A stretch of 47,301 nucleotides of DNA from Tieghemiomyces parasiticus. Taxonomy: Eukaryota > Kickxellomycota > Dimargaritomycetes > Dimargaritales > Dimargaritaceae. The position numbers and the translations under genes are program-made. The notes under the pieces were generated by a model, which saw nothing but the letters and a program-made list of their open reading frames with translations, was not told where the DNA came from and ran no database searches. This document shows, piece after piece, positions 24,145-34,080 of this stretch (position 1 is its first letter; each line of letters starts with the position of its first letter). The DNA is taken from contig JANBPT010000291.1 in the NCBI GenBank assembly GCA_027575765.1, positions 1 through 47,301 on the forward strand, read 5' to 3'.

Positions 24145-25568
24145 GGCGGTGGGCGGATAGCTGTGCCGTGCGAAGTCGAATGCTTAAAGGTAACAAAAGG
24201 GGAGGGTTGCAGGGTCGCGTGAAACGGCTAGCGGCGATATGCGGCTGAAAGAGGACCAGCCAGCCGATAGAGAAGGGAGTTTGGGGGGTTGGCCAGAGCA
24301 AGCGATGGGACGAACGGCAAAAATGACAAACATGTGCGAAGGTCGTCGGAAATCGGCTACTAGACCCTCGGTAAGCTACACGGAATGTCGCCTAGGATGA
24401 CGCGTGCTTGTACAGTGGGGAAAGCTGGGGGAAAGGCCTTGGGGCAGGCGAATCCTCCGTGTTTTGTTGTTGTTTTTTTCCAGCATCCTATGGGTTGGGA
24501 GGCGGAAACGCGGATGTACCTGACTCGCCCCACACACACACACACCCCACAGACCAGTGCCAAGGTGGGGGGGGGGAGACGGTGGTGAAAGGCTGGGCCA
24601 ACGCGTCGCTGATGCTTCCCCAAGTAGGGGCCGACAATCCCCTCCCCTACCTACGTGCCCCCCACACCAGGGATGGGGGCGGACAGCGAACGAGACTTGG
24701 TATGCCCGGACATTGTCTCCACGGTGGATTGGTCCAGCCTGCGGCTATTGCAGCGCCGCAAGATTAACCGCCAAATTAAACGCCGGCGCGACCGACGCTC
24801 CCTGGCCCGTCGAGGTCAGCAAGGCAACCCAGGCTGGTCAGCCGTTGACCAAGGGCTCGAGTAGCGGAGTTTCAAATGGCTACCCGCTATTCCATGGTGG
24901 ACGCCCTTGGCGGGGAGGGGGGTGGAGCCAGGGCCATAAGGGTTCTAGGACTGGCTAATGGGGAGGTGTGCTACCGCTCGTCCGAGTGGTCGGATGGACG
25001 GCAAACGGGCGGCTCGTCAAGGCGTGGAAGAGACGAATATGTGCCCTACGGAGGGCCCGTACGACACGACGAAACCCCTACATGATTGTTCTGCCCGACC
25101 CGTCCCAGTAGTATAGCTTTGTAGTTTCATTTTCACTATTCCCCACGGATACCCTGGTCGGGTGTGTATCACCAAGCGGTACCCCTCAAAGATACCGCTG
25201 GGTGAGGAGTGTTCGTCCCGGTGGACGGTGAGCACCTCTTTGCTATTATGTAATGTCGTATCTTTTAAATTACATTCAAGACAGTCTAGAAAAATGCACT
25301 GGTGAGGTAAAAAACAAAGGTATCAAAATATTCGAGTGTCCAGCGGCATGTAAGATCCGGCCTACCCCCCCTCTCCCGGAGAGCTCTAGATTGGCCAGAT
25401 CAGGCGGCCCTGGCTACTGTGTGCCTCCCTTCTCCTCGTTTTCTGGGTCCGTGCAGGCGGCATAATGTCGGGCGGGGTCATGATCGCCGCTATCCGCGCT
25501 TGCCAGCCGGGGCTGGTCAAATCGTACCGCCAACGCCCGGGTCACCCCGCCCAGCCAGCAGACGTGTC
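24145..25568. other. CYK3 promoter and 3' flank of the ankyrin/Dilute gene
   Basis: 1.4 kb with no convincing gene. It carries a short CA repeat (about 24531-24546), a G-run near 24568-24576 and an AT-rich patch around 25250-25335. A 69-codon basic ORF at 24655-24864 has no recognisable motif and was not called. Confidence 0.5.
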
Positions 25569-28100
25569 TTACGGAATCAATTGATCCAGTTCGCGTAGGT
25601 ACTCCTCGGGCACGATCGGCACGATGCCCTGCGGATGGTCAGGTAGTGCCGCGGCCTCCCCGTCTTCCCCGGGTGCGCCCCCACTCTGCCACCACGCCTC
25701 CAGTTCGGCAGGCGTGGGGATGGCGAAGGGTGGCGCGTAGTCGGGGTCGATAAAGTCCGTCATGGTCGCTGTGTGCTGATAGAGATGGGCGGGCCGAAAC
25801 AGGGCGTGGTGGGACCGGTAGATGCGTGAAGCGCCCGGGGTAGCCGGCGGGGTCGCAGCCGCTGTCACCCGCTCGGGGCTGGTGGCGTCGAAAGCACGGC
25901 GTGATGGGGCGGAGGAAAGGGTGATACCGAACCCCGTGGAAGTCGGGGATCGCGGTCGACCCTCGGGTGACCCGTCGGACTGGAAGGACCGACGTGGGTG
26001 GGGCGAGCCCGGCCGGAGCGTCGGGGACGATAGCCGGGCGCCGGGCGGCTGCAGTGACCGCCGGCGACCATCCTCCGACGGGGACGAAGACGCGAGGGGC
26101 TCAGCGGGCCGGCGTTGCAGTTCCTCTACGTCTTCGGCCACTTTGCAAATGTACTCGTGCACATCCTGGGACACGGACGTTTCGCCCACCTCATATGTGT
26201 AGCCCTCGGCCACTAGGCGGTAGTGCAGCGGGTTGAGGCGATCCAGTTTGGATGTGAGCTCGATGAAAGCCGGGAGGTCCTGCAAGCCAGAGTAGCACTG
26301 TAGGAGCTGGAGCAGCTGGATCACGGGGCCGAGGTGGCGGTCGTTGAGGGCGGCTACCGGCAGCCGCCGGCGGCGCGTCCAATCCTCGATGGGCGTCAGG
26401 TTCATCCGGACCACCAGCGCGCGGGTCCGGCTGCAGTAGGCCGGGTTGAGCAGGATAGCGTTAAAGAGGGCGGCGCCTAGGTGATGGAAGAGCTGGGCCA
26501 GGGCAGAAAGGGCGAAGCTCGGGTGCAGGCCGCAGGTACGCACCACGGCCAGGGTGGCAGAGAGGATGCGGGTCACGTGGCGTGGGTTCAACGGCTCCCC
26601 GCTGGGTGGCGGCGGCGCGCCGCGGCTGACCAGCACACTCTGGCGCCGGGCGGCAAGTGACGCGGACCGACGTAGGCTCGGAAGTTCCGCTGGCGGCGGA
26701 GGTTCGGGTGCCGCCCGGGTGAAGCCGAACAGACTGCGGCGCGGTGTGGCCGGCGAAGGGAGCGGCTGGCCCGCGTAGGGGATGCCAAACCGGCCGGCCG
26801 GCGGTCGGGGCTCGAAGCGCAGGGTGGAGAGAAGGTCGGGGATGGCCTCAAAATCGAGCAGGGCCGGCGCCAGGACCGCGTCCAGCGCGGCAGCAGCGCT
26901 ACGTACCATGGTCGTATACAGCGTTTGGAGTAGTTCGGCCAGGGCACCTTGGGCCTCCACGCTTGCCACCGCCAGCCCGGGGTCCCGTTTGAGATAGTAA
27001 AGTAGGAGGGTGCCGTTAGCGAGCCAGAAGGCCTGTAGGGCGGTGTCCCCGGGCCGATCCCGAGCCCGTCGGTCCATAGCACCCAGGGCGCCCGCCAAAA
27101 CGGTGGCCAGAAAATCCGGGGTGCTAAAGTAGCAGGCATAACGGGCCGCCAGGAAGAGCAGGTTGGCCGGAACGAATTTGGCGTAGGGGTTGGCGTCATG
27201 GCGTCGCGCGGGGTCGGCCCGGGTCACGACTGCGTCCAGGAAGAGGGGCAGGGCCGTCGGGGCCAGGACGTACATCTGGTCGGGCTGGCACTGCGTCCAG
27301 TCGAATTCTCCGTCCGTGCCGGGTCCACGGTAAAGCAGGGCCCCCTCCTCTGGCCCGGCGCTGCTGCCTGCTTCGCCATCACGAAGACTGTCGGACTGCG
27401 GCGTGGACGGCGGGAGCGGCGAGGTGGGCTCGGAGGTCTCGCTGATCCGGCGTGATGGGGCGTGGGACTCCGAGGCGCGAATCATCTCGTACACGCGCTG
27501 AGTCTGGGTGGTGTCGGCCGTGTAGCCACGTTGTACCATGTCCAGGGCCGTGCGACCACCCGTGGACCGCGCTGCGGCGTCGGCCCCGGCGTCCAAAAGC
27601 AGGCGGACCAGGGCGTCGTGGTGGTTGTTGGTAGCCCACATGAGCGCCGTCCATCCGAACCGGTCGGCGGCATCGACCTTGCAATCCAAACCGAGGAGGA
27701 AGTCGGCGACGGCGGCGTGGCCAAAACAGGCCGCGTTGATGAGCGGAGTGGTGCCGTCGTCGTCCGGAGCGTTGGGGTCGATGACCGACTGGCCCACCGT
27801 CTCCCATAGGTGTCGGACCCGGTCGACCTGGCCATCGGCGCAGGCGCGGGCGAAGAGCGCATTAACGCGGTCTGCTTTTTCGGCACGGGTGAGCGTCTTG
27901 TCGGTGAGGATGGCCTGCTCGTCATCGATGAGCCCAGTGGTGAGCAGGCTAAGAAAGTGGCTGGTCGGCGAGGTGGGAACAGACAGCTGGGACACATCGG
28001 TCTGGCCTAGAGTCTCGTCGGTGGCCAGGCGCAAGGCTTCCGGCGGGGTGCGGGGCCGGGACGTACCCTTGTCACCTGGTAGACCGGCCGGTGAGGACAT
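25569..28100 (-). CDS. Ankyrin-repeat and Dilute (DIL) domain protein
   Basis: An 843-residue intronless protein. Ankyrin repeats cover about residues 113-205 (DGTTPLINAACFGH, then GWTALMWATNNHHDALVRLLLDAGAD). A Dilute domain, the globular cargo-binding fold of class V myosins, covers about 305-655 and contains a Pro/Arg-rich insert near 430-505. Typical DIL segments are LFLAARYACYF (315-325), SALAQLFHHLGAALFNAILL (532-551) and the IQLLQLLQCYSGLQDL helix (594-609). There is no motor domain. Proteins of this architecture are known in fungi, but their role is poorly defined; transport or tethering is a guess. ATG 28100 is chosen. The frame is open to 28436, but that stretch looks like leader sequence. 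The C-terminal 170 residues are mostly low-complexity. Confidence 0.85.
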   Translation of the reverse strand: MSSPAGLPGDKGTSRPRTPPEALRLATDETLGQTDVSQLSVPTSPTSHFLSLLTTGLIDDEQAILTDKTLTRAEKADRVNALFARACADGQVDRVRHLWETVGQSVIDPNAPDDDGTTPLINAACFGHAAVADFLLGLDCKVDAADRFGWTALMWATNNHHDALVRLLLDAGADAAARSTGGRTALDMVQRGYTADTTQTQRVYEMIRASESHAPSRRISETSEPTSPLPPSTPQSDSLRDGEAGSSAGPEEGALLYRGPGTDGEFDWTQCQPDQMYVLAPTALPLFLDAVVTRADPARRHDANPYAKFVPANLLFLAARYACYFSTPDFLATVLAGALGAMDRRARDRPGDTALQAFWLANGTLLLYYLKRDPGLAVASVEAQGALAELLQTLYTTMVRSAAAALDAVLAPALLDFEAIPDLLSTLRFEPRPPAGRFGIPYAGQPLPSPATPRRSLFGFTRAAPEPPPPAELPSLRRSASLAARRQSVLVSRGAPPPPSGEPLNPRHVTRILSATLAVVRTCGLHPSFALSALAQLFHHLGAALFNAILLNPAYCSRTRALVVRMNLTPIEDWTRRRRLPVAALNDRHLGPVIQLLQLLQCYSGLQDLPAFIELTSKLDRLNPLHYRLVAEGYTYEVGETSVSQDVHEYICKVAEDVEELQRRPAEPLASSSPSEDGRRRSLQPPGARLSSPTLRPGSPHPRRSFQSDGSPEGRPRSPTSTGFGITLSSAPSRRAFDATSPERVTAAATPPATPGASRIYRSHHALFRPAHLYQHTATMTDFIDPDYAPPFAIPTPAELEAWWQSGGAPGEDGEAAALPDHPQGIVPIVPEEYLRELDQLIP

Positions 28101-29266
28101 GGGTATAGCAAAGGGACGGAGGAGATTGCCGGTGCCCTTGGTAAATGGAATGGTATAACAGCAGTAGACAGGTGAGGATACGGAAGGGCAAGTGGGTGAG
28201 AGGGGAGGGACATGGGCTAATCGCCGGTGCGATAGAGTAGGTACGGATGGGGAGGGTTGCTGGACGACAAACTGGCCCGTCAGCGATATGTTATCGAATT
28301 CGGTAATCCACATGAGGCTTTTGGCATCCGGGCGGGCTATTGTCACGCTGGGCGCTATTGTGCGCGAGGGTGCCCGCCACCCTGCCCCTACCACCAACGC
28401 CAAGCCAGGGCCTCGAGCGTCTTTATCCACGTTCAACTGTGGCTCCAGCCTGGTCCCTAGCTGCTGGCCCCGTGCCTCGTCAGGGGGAATGACGGCGCCC
28501 TACCTGCCTAGCGTCTTATCCTTTGATGTGGAAACCAGACACACCGAAAGGCAGTTTACAAGCTGTGGCGACACTACGGGTGAATTGGACGTGTACGGCC
28601 AGTCCCTCCGTAGGATAGCCGACGCACCGATAGGCAGCCTGCATTCGCTCCTCTGCAACAGGTGGTGGTCGGGGTACAGTATGCATAGTGAGAGGTCTAA
28701 GTGATCCAAGCGGAACAGCTGCGGGTCCACCTATGGTCGGGAACATCCAGGATTGATGGCGGACCATCAGAGGGAAAAAAAAAAAAAGAAGCGACAGTGG
28801 GCCCGTCCAAAGGCCCTCATTCGAAGCACAGGTATACCGGAAGCGGAGCCCAATCGGCCGAAGAACCCCATCGGAACGGGTTCCCAACTCCTGACCTTCT
28901 CAATGAATGGGCCGCACAGGCCTTCAACGGCGAGCTTGGTGCTACAAAGGTCGCCGGGTAAGCCACCTCGCAACTCGTTTTATGGGACTGGCCCAGGTGG
29001 CTATTGGATTACCCGTGGCATGTCGGACCTAGGGCTCTGGTCACACCACATGAACAACAATTTAATAACGGACAGTCCTGGGGACAATAACGGTATCACT
29101 ATGAGGAGGCACTAAAACGGGGCATTAGATGAGGTACTGTATATATATAAATGATAAGTGGAGGGTGCGCCTTGAAAAGAGTTAAGTTCCCGGCGACCGG
29201 AAGGGGCGAGTGTAAAGTACAAGTGAGGGCCGACGAGTGGAACGGGGTGGCGGGTCGAGGGGGGAT
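28101..29266. other. Spacer between the ankyrin/Dilute gene and MPS1
   Basis: 1.17 kb holding the upstream region of the ankyrin/Dilute gene and the 3' flank of MPS1. It has a 13-base A-run near 28777-28789 and an AT-rich TATATATATAAAT patch near 29140-29152. The in-frame open stretch 28101-28436 is treated as 5' leader. Confidence 0.45.
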
Positions 29267-31463
29267 TCAACGTGGCTGGGTAAACGCCCGCCATAGGACG
29301 GCTGCAACCCGGTCCACATCGCGGTCCCGTGCACCGCCGTTACGATGCAGCATGTCGGGGTTGTCAGTCACGATCTGCAGAACCTGCCGAACAACGTACT
29401 TGAGGTTATCAGGGTCCAAAGGCGGGTGCTGCAGCAGTTCGCGCTGGCTGGCCGTGAGTAGACTAGCCTGCCGCAGGAAAGGGTGCTGTAGGAGTTCTGG
29501 GATAGTCGGCCGGGTTCGGCTGTCCCGCTGTAGACAGCTCCGCACCACCGCCAAAAGTTCGGCGGGGATGGTGAGTGTGGCCGCTTCATCTCCGGCCGTC
29601 ATCGTAATTGGGAAACTGATGGTGACGTTGGGGTCGGGAATCGCCCGCAACTTGGTGTAGATATTTTTGAGGTGGGCGAAGGGCGTGCGGCCGTACACCA
29701 TCTGGTACAAGATGCAACCCAGAGACCACACGTCGCTGGGGCGACCGAGCTGGAAAGACGGAAGGAGGACAAGATAAGGCAAATGGGCATGGAATTAAGT
29801 CACAGCGGATCAACATGCCAAGGGATAACGCTCGTGTGCCCTGGGGAGGGTCGTTAGACAACTTACCTTCATACACCGCCGGCCGCCAGGTTGGGCCGCG
29901 TTAGTATCTTCAATGGCCTCCGGAGACATGTAGTTGACGGTACCGATCTAGGCGGGCGCATGGGATTGGAATACGCAAGTTGCAGAACAGCGGGTTAGTC
30001 CAAGAACGGGAGGGGGTTAGGTGGTGCACCCAAAGCAAAAAAATAAATAAAAGAGGGGCCAAGCAAGGGTTGACTAGAAAAGGTCAAGGCGAGGGGGGAA
30101 ATAGGCGACCAGGCAGCTCATCCACTAGGTTTGCCCGTGGACTCACCTGGTGCTCACGGTGGATGTTTGTGGTATCGTTGGCGATGGTCTTGGCGATACC
30201 AAAGTCGATTAGCTTAAGGGATCCTGCGACCAGGAGGAAATTGGCGGGCTTGAGATCGGAGTGGACAATCTTTTGCTCGTGAATGGCGTGGACGGCTTCG
30301 AGCATCTGCTCCCAGTACATACGGACGAAATTGAGGTTGAGGGGCTTATCCTGGTGTTTCAATAGGATGTGAGCCAAGTCAATCTCACCGCACTCGAGGA
30401 TCTGAAGGGACAGGCGCGTCGAGGAGGGAATACGAGGTGAGGTTAGCACGCTACGTGGGGATGATGTGTAATGTACCGCGGGGTCCTGAAAAGCTGACGC
30501 CAAAGGTCGGGGAGGTGTCGAGTCACTTACAATAAGGATAGAGCCGCGTTCGAAATTCACCTCGGCGTCAATCAGCCGGATGATGTGGTCCGAACGGTGC
30601 AGTCGTTTCAGGAGTTCAATCTCGTTAATGTAGCCCTGGACGGTGATGGGATCGGCCTTGGCCAGGGCCACCTTTTTAATGGCGTACAGTCGGTTGTCGG
30701 CGCTCATGACTTTGTACACCTTACTGCTGCCTCCGCGACCAATCACCTCCAAACGAGTGTAGGGTCGACCGTTGACATGAACGTAGCGACGGTCCGCGGG
30801 CGGGGGTAGGACGGGTGGCCGGGTTAGCGGAGGCGACCGGGGCGAAACGGGGGCTGGGGGTACGGGTCGGACGACGGGTGCGGGAGGTGGGGTGGGCGGC
30901 GCTGGCGAAGTGGCCCCCACGGACTTGGGAGTGATAGCGGCGGCCCCGTATACCGGGGGCCGATCGGATAGCTCAGTCGCAGGTCCGCCGGCGGTGTGGG
31001 GGGTGTGGTAGATGGCCGCCGCTGGCGGGGACGGGGCCGCGGGAACCGGGCTAACGGATGAAGGCTGGAAGGTGACGCCGCGACGCGTGGCGGTCGGGAC
31101 GCTGGTATCCTCAATGGGCGTCGACGACGGATGCCGGACGACAACGGCATTGAGTTGATGGCGGAGGTCCGATACTGGGGATACCGCAGGCCGCCGGACG
31201 GGCGCGGAGATTGGTTCGTCCAGACGGAGATCCAAGCCAAGGTCGTCGGATTCGGTGCGAGTGAGGCCCAGAGCCTCATCAGCATCCTCAGGGTTGGTGT
31301 CGGTGTGGTCGCCAATGGTCATGGTTCGCACTGGTGGCCCCAAACCGATGCGACCACGTTTCCACCGACCCGACTTGTGTGTGGTTGCGGTGGCGTTAGG
31401 GGCGGTGCGACTATCCACCGGCCGAGCGGCCACGGGAGTAGCCAGTGAAGCGGGGTCGGCCAT
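29267..31463 (-). CDS. MPS1: Mps1/TTK-family dual-specificity protein kinase
   Basis: Four exons (31463-30531, 30401-30147, 29947-29867, 29749-29267) give 583 residues; introns are 129, 199 and 117 bp. Mps1 drives the spindle assembly checkpoint at kinetochores and, in yeasts, spindle-pole duplication. A disordered Pro/Ser/Thr-rich N-terminus (1-228) precedes the kinase: glycine loop IGRGGSSKVYKV, Lys263 (AIKK), hinge ILECGEIDL, catalytic HSDLKPANF (Asp360), DFG at 377-379, then NDTTNIHRE and GTVNYMSPEA, the Mps1 activation-segment signature. The first ATG in frame is 31463; the frame is open six codons further only with a TTG. Exon 3 encodes just 27 residues. The protein is shorter than S. 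pombe Mph1 and human TTK and shows no TPR-like domain. Intron 1 has no in-frame stop. Confidence 0.92.
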
Positions 31464-31584
31464 GGCGCTGCGGGATGTCAAGCGTCAACTAGAGAGGGTG
31501 AGTGGGGTGATCTACGCGGGAAGAGGTTGGGCGAGGGATGCGGCGGTTGGACGATGTTATGGTTCAACTGGTTCGAGGTGGTGG

Positions 31585-32460
31585 CTAGGCTTGCAGAGTG
31601 GGGTCGATGGGGGGCGGGCGAGGCGGAGGAAGGGTGGGAAGGTTGTAAAATGAAATCGGGAGCGATGTCCGCATGCATGAAATTGACGGCGGACGACGAG
31701 ATGAAGATGGCGTTGTTGCCGAAACGGATCGCCCGAAATGGCAACCGGCCGCGTGCCCGTGTGAGATGGAGTGCCGCAGGGGCGGGACACCCTCGGAGTG
31801 TGAATTTGCTAATAGTATAGAAAAAAAAATATCTACAGGAACCATTAAGGGATGACGCTGGGGCGTGACGGGTGTCTGGCACTCCAAGTGGAACTGAGTC
31901 CCACCTTTCAAGACCCCCGAAAATACCGTTTTGGCTGATGCAGAGGCTAGTGAAGCCCAGCTATCCTCCCCGTTCACTTGACACTGCTGGGTAGATAGCC
32001 TTGCCCTGATCAGAGAAGCAGGGCGGGCGGCCGGTTGCATAGCACGTTCAAGCCGGTCGAAGCTGCAGCCGCAAGCGTCGTATACAGTCGCGCAACACGC
32101 CCTGCCAACGCCGCTAGCCCTGTAGGCACGCCGAACCGCCTTGGTTAAGTACGTTAATGCTGCCAGGTAACGGAAGGCCAGGTAGAGCACGGACGAGCCG
32201 ACGAAGACTAACGAAACACACGTACCAAACGACCTGATTACTCTCCCAGGTAGGGTAAGTTGATGGCGTCGAACTCTATAATTACTGGCTATAATAAGGA
32301 TAGGGTCGCAAGTCAGGTGCCGGGTATAATTTCTTTGGTGTTTGGAGGGGTACTTTGAGAAGTGTTCAGCTGCTGCGTTCAGGGCAGTGTGATTAATCTG
32401 TCGCCGTTCGACGAGGCTTGGTAGTGAGCTCGCCAAGGCTCTGTGGTACACTTCCGACAT
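31585..32460 (-). CDS. Doubtful ORF, possible one-pass membrane protein
   Basis: A 291-codon ORF from an ATG, upstream of MPS1 on the same strand. It has a hydrophobic stretch near residues 78-105 (CVSLVFVGSSVLYLAFRYL) followed by basic residues. No family is recognised. Codon use is less GC-biased than in the confirmed genes, and the 3' half would lie in the MPS1 upstream region with Ser/Pro-rich, non-conserved-looking sequence. It may be a chance ORF, or its first half could be a real exon. Confidence is low. Confidence 0.2.
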   Translation of the reverse strand: MSEVYHRALASSLPSLVERRQINHTALNAAAEHFSKYPSKHQRNYTRHLTCDPILIIASNYRVRRHQLTLPGRVIRSFGTCVSLVFVGSSVLYLAFRYLAALTYLTKAVRRAYRASGVGRACCATVYDACGCSFDRLERAMQPAARPASLIRARLSTQQCQVNGEDSWASLASASAKTVFSGVLKGGTQFHLECQTPVTPQRHPLMVPVDIFFSILLANSHSEGVPPLRHSISHGHAAGCHFGRSVSATTPSSSRRPPSISCMRTSLPISFYNLPTLPPPRPPPIDPTLQA

Positions 32461-33518
32461 GGCTAGGGGGAGCCACCCTGGGCGAGTCGAAGCCAGGCCG
32501 CACTGTATCGCCCTAGTACGTAGGCAGCCTGCTCTCAGGACATTAAAAGGAGAGGGGTGGGACCGGAGCGTAAGGAGACGGCGGTGAAATTATCCAAAGA
32601 TTGTAGTATGCATCACCCCTACCTCTGGGGACGTTGTAGCTGTACTCACTATAGATGCTTAGTCGCCTGTAATCAGAGTAGAACGGCCAATCTGCTCGGT
32701 TGCGCTTGTCTATTCTCTTCCATCTGTGCGGTACAAGCACGACCCTATGGAACCGCCACTTGTCGCGTATAGCGACATGCCGATCAGCGCCAAACCCACA
32801 CTCCGCTGGCTCCTAATTGCTACAGGTCGTCCGTCGATCGGCCTGGAGGGGAGGCGACGATAGGATCTTGGCGCTCTTCAGCCTTGAGCATGGCAGGATT
32901 GCGCAGCTAACCTCACAGGCTCGCCTCTCCGTGATCGTCGTCTATCCGGGCAGTGACTTTCTCCACTTCAGCTCCCGCCGGGGAGACGCAATCTATGGCC
33001 GCTGGTCCCAGTTACCATGAAGCATTAACGCTGCGGCTGCTCCCCACCCTACCTAGCCTCTGATATCCAGGTGCGGGGCCTGCCTTATAATAGCCCACCT
33101 CAGCCGCGCATTCCAAACTAACTCTCCCCCCGCCAGCGTAGATGATACCCATTTGTCCGAGGCGGAAATCGAGACACTGTCTATCTTTAGTAGAATGGCG
33201 GTCCACAGTGGATCCACAGACGGGGAATTCTGCGGTGGAAGCTGCTGGCAGTGTGGGGTTCGGCCAGTAGGTAGCAAATCTGAAGCCCCGCGTGTCGGAT
33301 GGTAGGGAGTGTCTCGGCTGTTCCCGCTAGGTTGGCTAGCGTCTTCACGACTCGACATTGGTCTGGAGCCCATAGGGGGGGGGGGCAGCTCGTCTCTGAG
33401 CACAGAGCCGATTAGATTAGTCAGACGGATTTAAGGACGACAACGGCAAATAATTGATGCGCACCACTTAGCTGCGGTCGCCGTCCTTCTCTACTGGCCA
33501 GCATGGATAGGCGGATTC

Positions 33519-33722
33519 ATGGGCAAGGTGAAGCTGCACATGACTGGCGGAAACTTGTTCCGCTGGGCGCCGGGCCGCGTGGCCCGCAGCAACCCCCCTC
33601 CGTACTCCGACGATGGGAACCGGGAAAACCGCCCTTACATGACCTGTCTTGCGGTCTTGATATCTTTATCGGGGATTTCGGCTTCCATCGGCAGCGTTTA
33701 TCCCCGCTCGCCGCCAGCTTAA
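33519..33722 (+). CDS. Possible small membrane protein, 67 residues
   Basis: A short ORF whose first 25 codons mostly end in G or C, like the confirmed genes, unlike the surrounding DNA. It encodes a basic, PPPY-containing N-terminus and one hydrophobic segment (about residues 41-60). A 6-bp hairpin, GCCCGT-7 nt-ACGGGC, starts three bases after the stop. No family is recognised. It could equally be an exon fragment or chance. Confidence 0.2.
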   Translation: MGKVKLHMTGGNLFRWAPGRVARSNPPPYSDDGNRENRPYMTCLAVLISLSGISASIGSVYPRSPPA

Positions 33723-34050
33723 AAGCCCGTTGTGTTTACGGGCCCAGGGCAACCGCCTAGAAGGTGGGGGGCGGTGGCGACCTGTCAGGTTAAGCTGAAG
33801 TGCTTACCAGGCAATGATTGGTGGATTGGTCCGCTGCCCTTGCCTTAACCCTTCTCTCAGATGATCCTTGTGCAGTATTCACCTGACAGCCCCTGAGAGG
33901 CTTAATCCGTCCACCGGGAGCCGTGTGGGGTGGGGGGGCCGGACCAGCCCACCTTGCTCGACCAGCAAACGTGACCGTTGTGGCGGGGTCGGTGCAGAAA
34001 ACCACGCTCGAGATGCCCGGCAACGACTCGAGCGGATGGGAATCCCCTGG

Positions 34051-34080
34051 CGTTAGGCGGATGACCTGACCGCCTTAACG
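34051..34080. repeat. Imperfect inverted repeat
   Basis: CGTTAGGCGG and CCGCCTTAACG can pair over 10 bp with one bulged base around a 9-nt loop. It lies in the gene-poor region; no function is assigned. Confidence 0.4.

Noticed and set aside
24655..24864. A 69-codon basic ORF upstream of CYK3
   Set aside because: Lys/Arg-rich patch but no recognisable motif, and its codon use was not clearly unlike chance.
28101..28436. N-terminal extension of the ankyrin/Dilute protein by 112 codons
   Set aside because: No domain, and the stretch looks like promoter and leader DNA; ATG 28100 is the better start, though the extension is not excluded.
31464..31481. MPS1 start at 31481
   Set aside because: That codon is TTG; the first in-frame ATG is at 31463.
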